From positions 1 to 6,600 of the forward strand of contig CAYQAS010000176.1 of assembly GCA_964415525.1 (NCBI GenBank): a DNA stretch of 6,600 bases. Direction: 5' to 3'. The stretch's first letter is position 1. Each line of letters opens with the position of its first letter. This document shows positions 5,200 through 6,600 of this stretch, piece after piece. The stretch comes from CAZPUI01 sp964415525. Its GTDB lineage: Bacteria > Acidobacteriota > Holophagae > Holophagales > Holophagaceae. Made by a program: the position numbers and the translations under genes. A model generated the notes under the pieces. It worked only from the letters and a program-made list of their open reading frames with translations. It had not been told where the DNA came from and made no database searches.

Positions 5200-6319
5200 C
5201 CGTCCGCGCGACCTTGAGGAGCCGCTGGGCCGCGGCGTGGGGCGTGCGTCCCGGGCCCTTCAATGCGACATCGCTGTTGCAGAGGAGGGCCAGGGTCACG
5301 CCCTGTTCCGGCAAATGCTCGAGCACCGCGTTGAAGCCGGGCACGAAGCCGCTGTGGCCCCAAGCCGGCCCCAGCTCTGAGTGCCAGAGGATCGCGCCCA
5401 GCCCGTAGGCGGCGCCATCCGGAAAGTCCGTCTTCACGCCGCTGCCGGTCACCATTTGCCGCAGCCAGGGCTGGGGCAGGACCTTGCCGCCATAGAGCGC
5501 TGCGCCCCAGCGGGCGAGATCGGCGGCGGTACTGGCAAAGCCGCCACCGGCCCACTCGAGCTGGGGGTTGAACACGTAGCGCCCGCCTTCCACGACCTTT
5601 TGAGGCATGTGGAACACGGGCGGCAGGCTGGAATAGCCCGTAGGCAGCTTCGGCAGATCCCGGCGATCCGAGATCAGGGTCTCTTTCAAGCCCAATTCCG
5701 CCAGCAGCGCCCGCTCCTGGGTTTCCAGCGATGTCCCGTGAATCCGCTCCAGCACCATTCCCAGCAGAATGTAGTGGCTGTCCGCATAGCCGAAGCCTTT
5801 GCCCGCCTCAAAAAGGGGCCCATCGCCGAGGATGAATGCCATCCGCTCCGCCGGCGTCCAGACCTTGTCCGGTGCTGCCACGATGGCCTTCCAGACGGAT
5901 TCCTTCCCCACGTATTCCGGCATCCCAGCGGTGTGGGTGAGAAGGTGGCGCAAGGTGACGGTGGCGGCATTGGGGAGGCGCTGGAACCACGGCTCCGCAG
6001 CAAGGTGCTTCGAGAGAAGATCGTCCAGCCCCAGCTTTCCCGCAGCTGCGGCGCGAAGCACCAGGGCCGCCACATAGGTCTTCCCGATGCTGCCCGTGAA
6101 CAATCGGTGCTGCGACATCATCCGGGACGCAGATTCCCGATCGGCCACGCCGGAGACTAAGGTCAGCAACCGGCCATCCTTCAGGATCACGGCCAGGCTG
6201 GCCCCCGGCATGCCGGATTCCCTGACCAGAGCATCCAGCTCCTTCTGGAGGGCGGCCTGCGCGGGATCGGCGGCAGGCGCCGCAAGGGCGGGAACGCAGA
6301 GGAGAATGGCGCGATGCAT
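5162..6319 (-). CDS. Exported serine hydrolase, beta-lactamase / class C penicillin-binding-protein family
   Basis: 385 residues with an N-terminal export signal (MHRAILLCVPALAAPAADPA, cleavage probably near 14-17). The serine-penicillin-recognising fold is shown by SIGK at 77-80 (nucleophile Ser77, Lys80) in FTGSIGKTYVA, RHLLTHTAGMPEY (124-136), YADSHYILLG (178-187, Tyr178 in the YxN position with Asp in place of Asn, a variant also found in such hydrolases), AGGGFASTAADLARW (257-271) and HSGFVPGF (322-329) in the KTG position. Members include D-aminopeptidases, esterases and peptidoglycan peptidases; sequence alone does not give the substrate, and true beta-lactamase activity is not implied. 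The ATG at 6317-6319 follows GGAGG (6324-6328) by 4 nt. The last 12 codons and stop overlap the thioredoxin-like gene on the other strand by 38 bp, and the Ser/Pro/Arg-rich tail beyond residue 370 looks unconserved. Confidence 0.88.
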   Translation of the reverse strand: MHRAILLCVPALAAPAADPAQAALQKELDALVRESGMPGASLAVILKDGRLLTLVSGVADRESASRMMSQHRLFTGSIGKTYVAALVLRAAAAGKLGLDDLLSKHLAAEPWFQRLPNAATVTLRHLLTHTAGMPEYVGKESVWKAIVAAPDKVWTPAERMAFILGDGPLFEAGKGFGYADSHYILLGMVLERIHGTSLETQERALLAELGLKETLISDRRDLPKLPTGYSSLPPVFHMPQKVVEGGRYVFNPQLEWAGGGFASTAADLARWGAALYGGKVLPQPWLRQMVTGSGVKTDFPDGAAYGLGAILWHSELGPAWGHSGFVPGFNAVLEHLPEQGVTLALLCNSDVALKGPGRTPHAAAQRLLKVARTATSPGSRPSGMR

Positions 6320-6389
6320 GGAACCTCCGAGGCACGTTCAACCTTCGCACCAGAATGGCGGACGTTTAGACCGGAGGCGTATGAAACGG

Positions 6390-6417
6390 CGAACCCCCGC
6401 GCAGAGGCGGGGGTTCG
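6390..6417 (-). terminator. Intrinsic terminator of rnpB
   Basis: Perfect 11-bp inverted repeat (CGAACCCCCGC, 6390-6400 with 6407-6417) with a 6-nt loop, immediately downstream of the RNase P RNA 3' end on the minus strand. The downstream sequence CCGTTTCAT holds only a short T run, but stem strength and position fit a terminator. It separates rnpB from the serine hydrolase gene. The 70 bp between it and that gene's start show no convincing promoter. Confidence 0.7.
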
Positions 6418-6600
6418 GGTGGACCTGTAAGCCGGATTCTGTCCCCCTTGCGGGTGTGACGCCATTCCTCTGGGATGCCTGTCACCAGACACCTCAAGCA
6501 ACCTACCCGCTGGCTCGATCGGGCCAATCCTCGCCCCCTTTCGGAGGTACGCCAGCCTATTTGGTCTTGCTCCACGAGGGGTTTACCATGCCCGTCCTGT
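6418..6600 (-). ncRNA. rnpB: RNase P RNA (rnpB), 3' half; 5' part beyond the window edge
   Basis: Catalytic RNA that, with RnpA, removes the 5' leader of precursor tRNAs. On the minus strand the hallmark core is present: GGTAAACCCC, then a short segment, then GGAGCAAGACCAAATAGG (within 6556-6587), and the 3' conserved element GACAGAATCCGGCTTACAGG (6424-6443) that pairs with the 5' core to form P4. Between them, the GGGTAGGTTGCTTGAGG and AGAGGAATGGCGTCAC segments also look typical of bacterial RNase P RNA. Bacterial rnpB is usually 350-400 nt, so about half is visible. The exact 3' end is uncertain by a few bases and is placed just before the terminator stem. Small open frames across this segment are not genes. 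Confidence 0.93.

Noticed and set aside
5381..6160. A 259-codon plus-strand frame
   Set aside because: It is antisense to the serine hydrolase and has no domain features.
6366..6575. Minus-strand small open frames at the right end
   Set aside because: They lie across rnpB and its terminator, a structural RNA locus.

Overview
The window is GC-rich, densely coding bacterial DNA whose genes look chromosomal and mostly housekeeping. A bacterial RNase P RNA, a class II aldolase, sulfur-amino-acid enzymes and a [FeFe]-hydrogenase maturase together suggest an anaerobic or facultative, fermentative or respiratory bacterium. An Acidobacteriota/Holophagaceae-type genome (Geothrix or Holophaga relatives) would fit, but that is a guess from gene content and composition, and nothing here proves it. 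A run of 100 Ns shows this is a draft scaffold.

Layout. 1-808 (minus): most of a class II fructose-bisphosphate aldolase, cut by the left edge. 809-1112: a relatively AT-rich divergent intergenic region with a perfect 10-bp tandem repeat and a weak promoter candidate. 1113-2341 (plus): a MetB-type cystathionine gamma-synthase/lyase running into the gap. 2342-2441: the gap. 2442-3296 (plus): a cysteine synthase (CysK family) emerging from the gap. 3297-3609: a structured non-coding interval holding a second, diverged copy of the last 18 or so cysK codons, two back-to-back hairpins, a terminator-like hairpin and a very long hairpin. 3610-4701 (plus): HydE. 4726-5199 (plus): an exported thioredoxin-fold protein with a WCxWC motif. 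5162-6319 (minus): an exported beta-lactamase-family serine hydrolase that overlaps the thioredoxin-like gene tail to tail by 38 bp. 6390-6417: terminator. 6418-6600 (minus): 3' half of rnpB, cut by the right edge.

How the genes fit together. metB and cysK form a sulfur-assimilation/transsulfuration pair (cysteine and cystathionine chemistry) and are probably cotranscribed. The apparent 727-residue fusion of the two exists only because Ns are read through. hydE and the thioredoxin-like gene are 24 bp apart and may share a transcript. HydE builds the [FeFe]-hydrogenase H-cluster with HydF and HydG, neither of which is in view. The aldolase, the serine hydrolase and rnpB are unrelated neighbours.

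I see no new defence, mobile or CRISPR system. The part most worth a second look is 3231-3568: the duplicated cysK 3' end, whose differences are almost all synonymous, and the cluster of strong hairpins between cysK and hydE.
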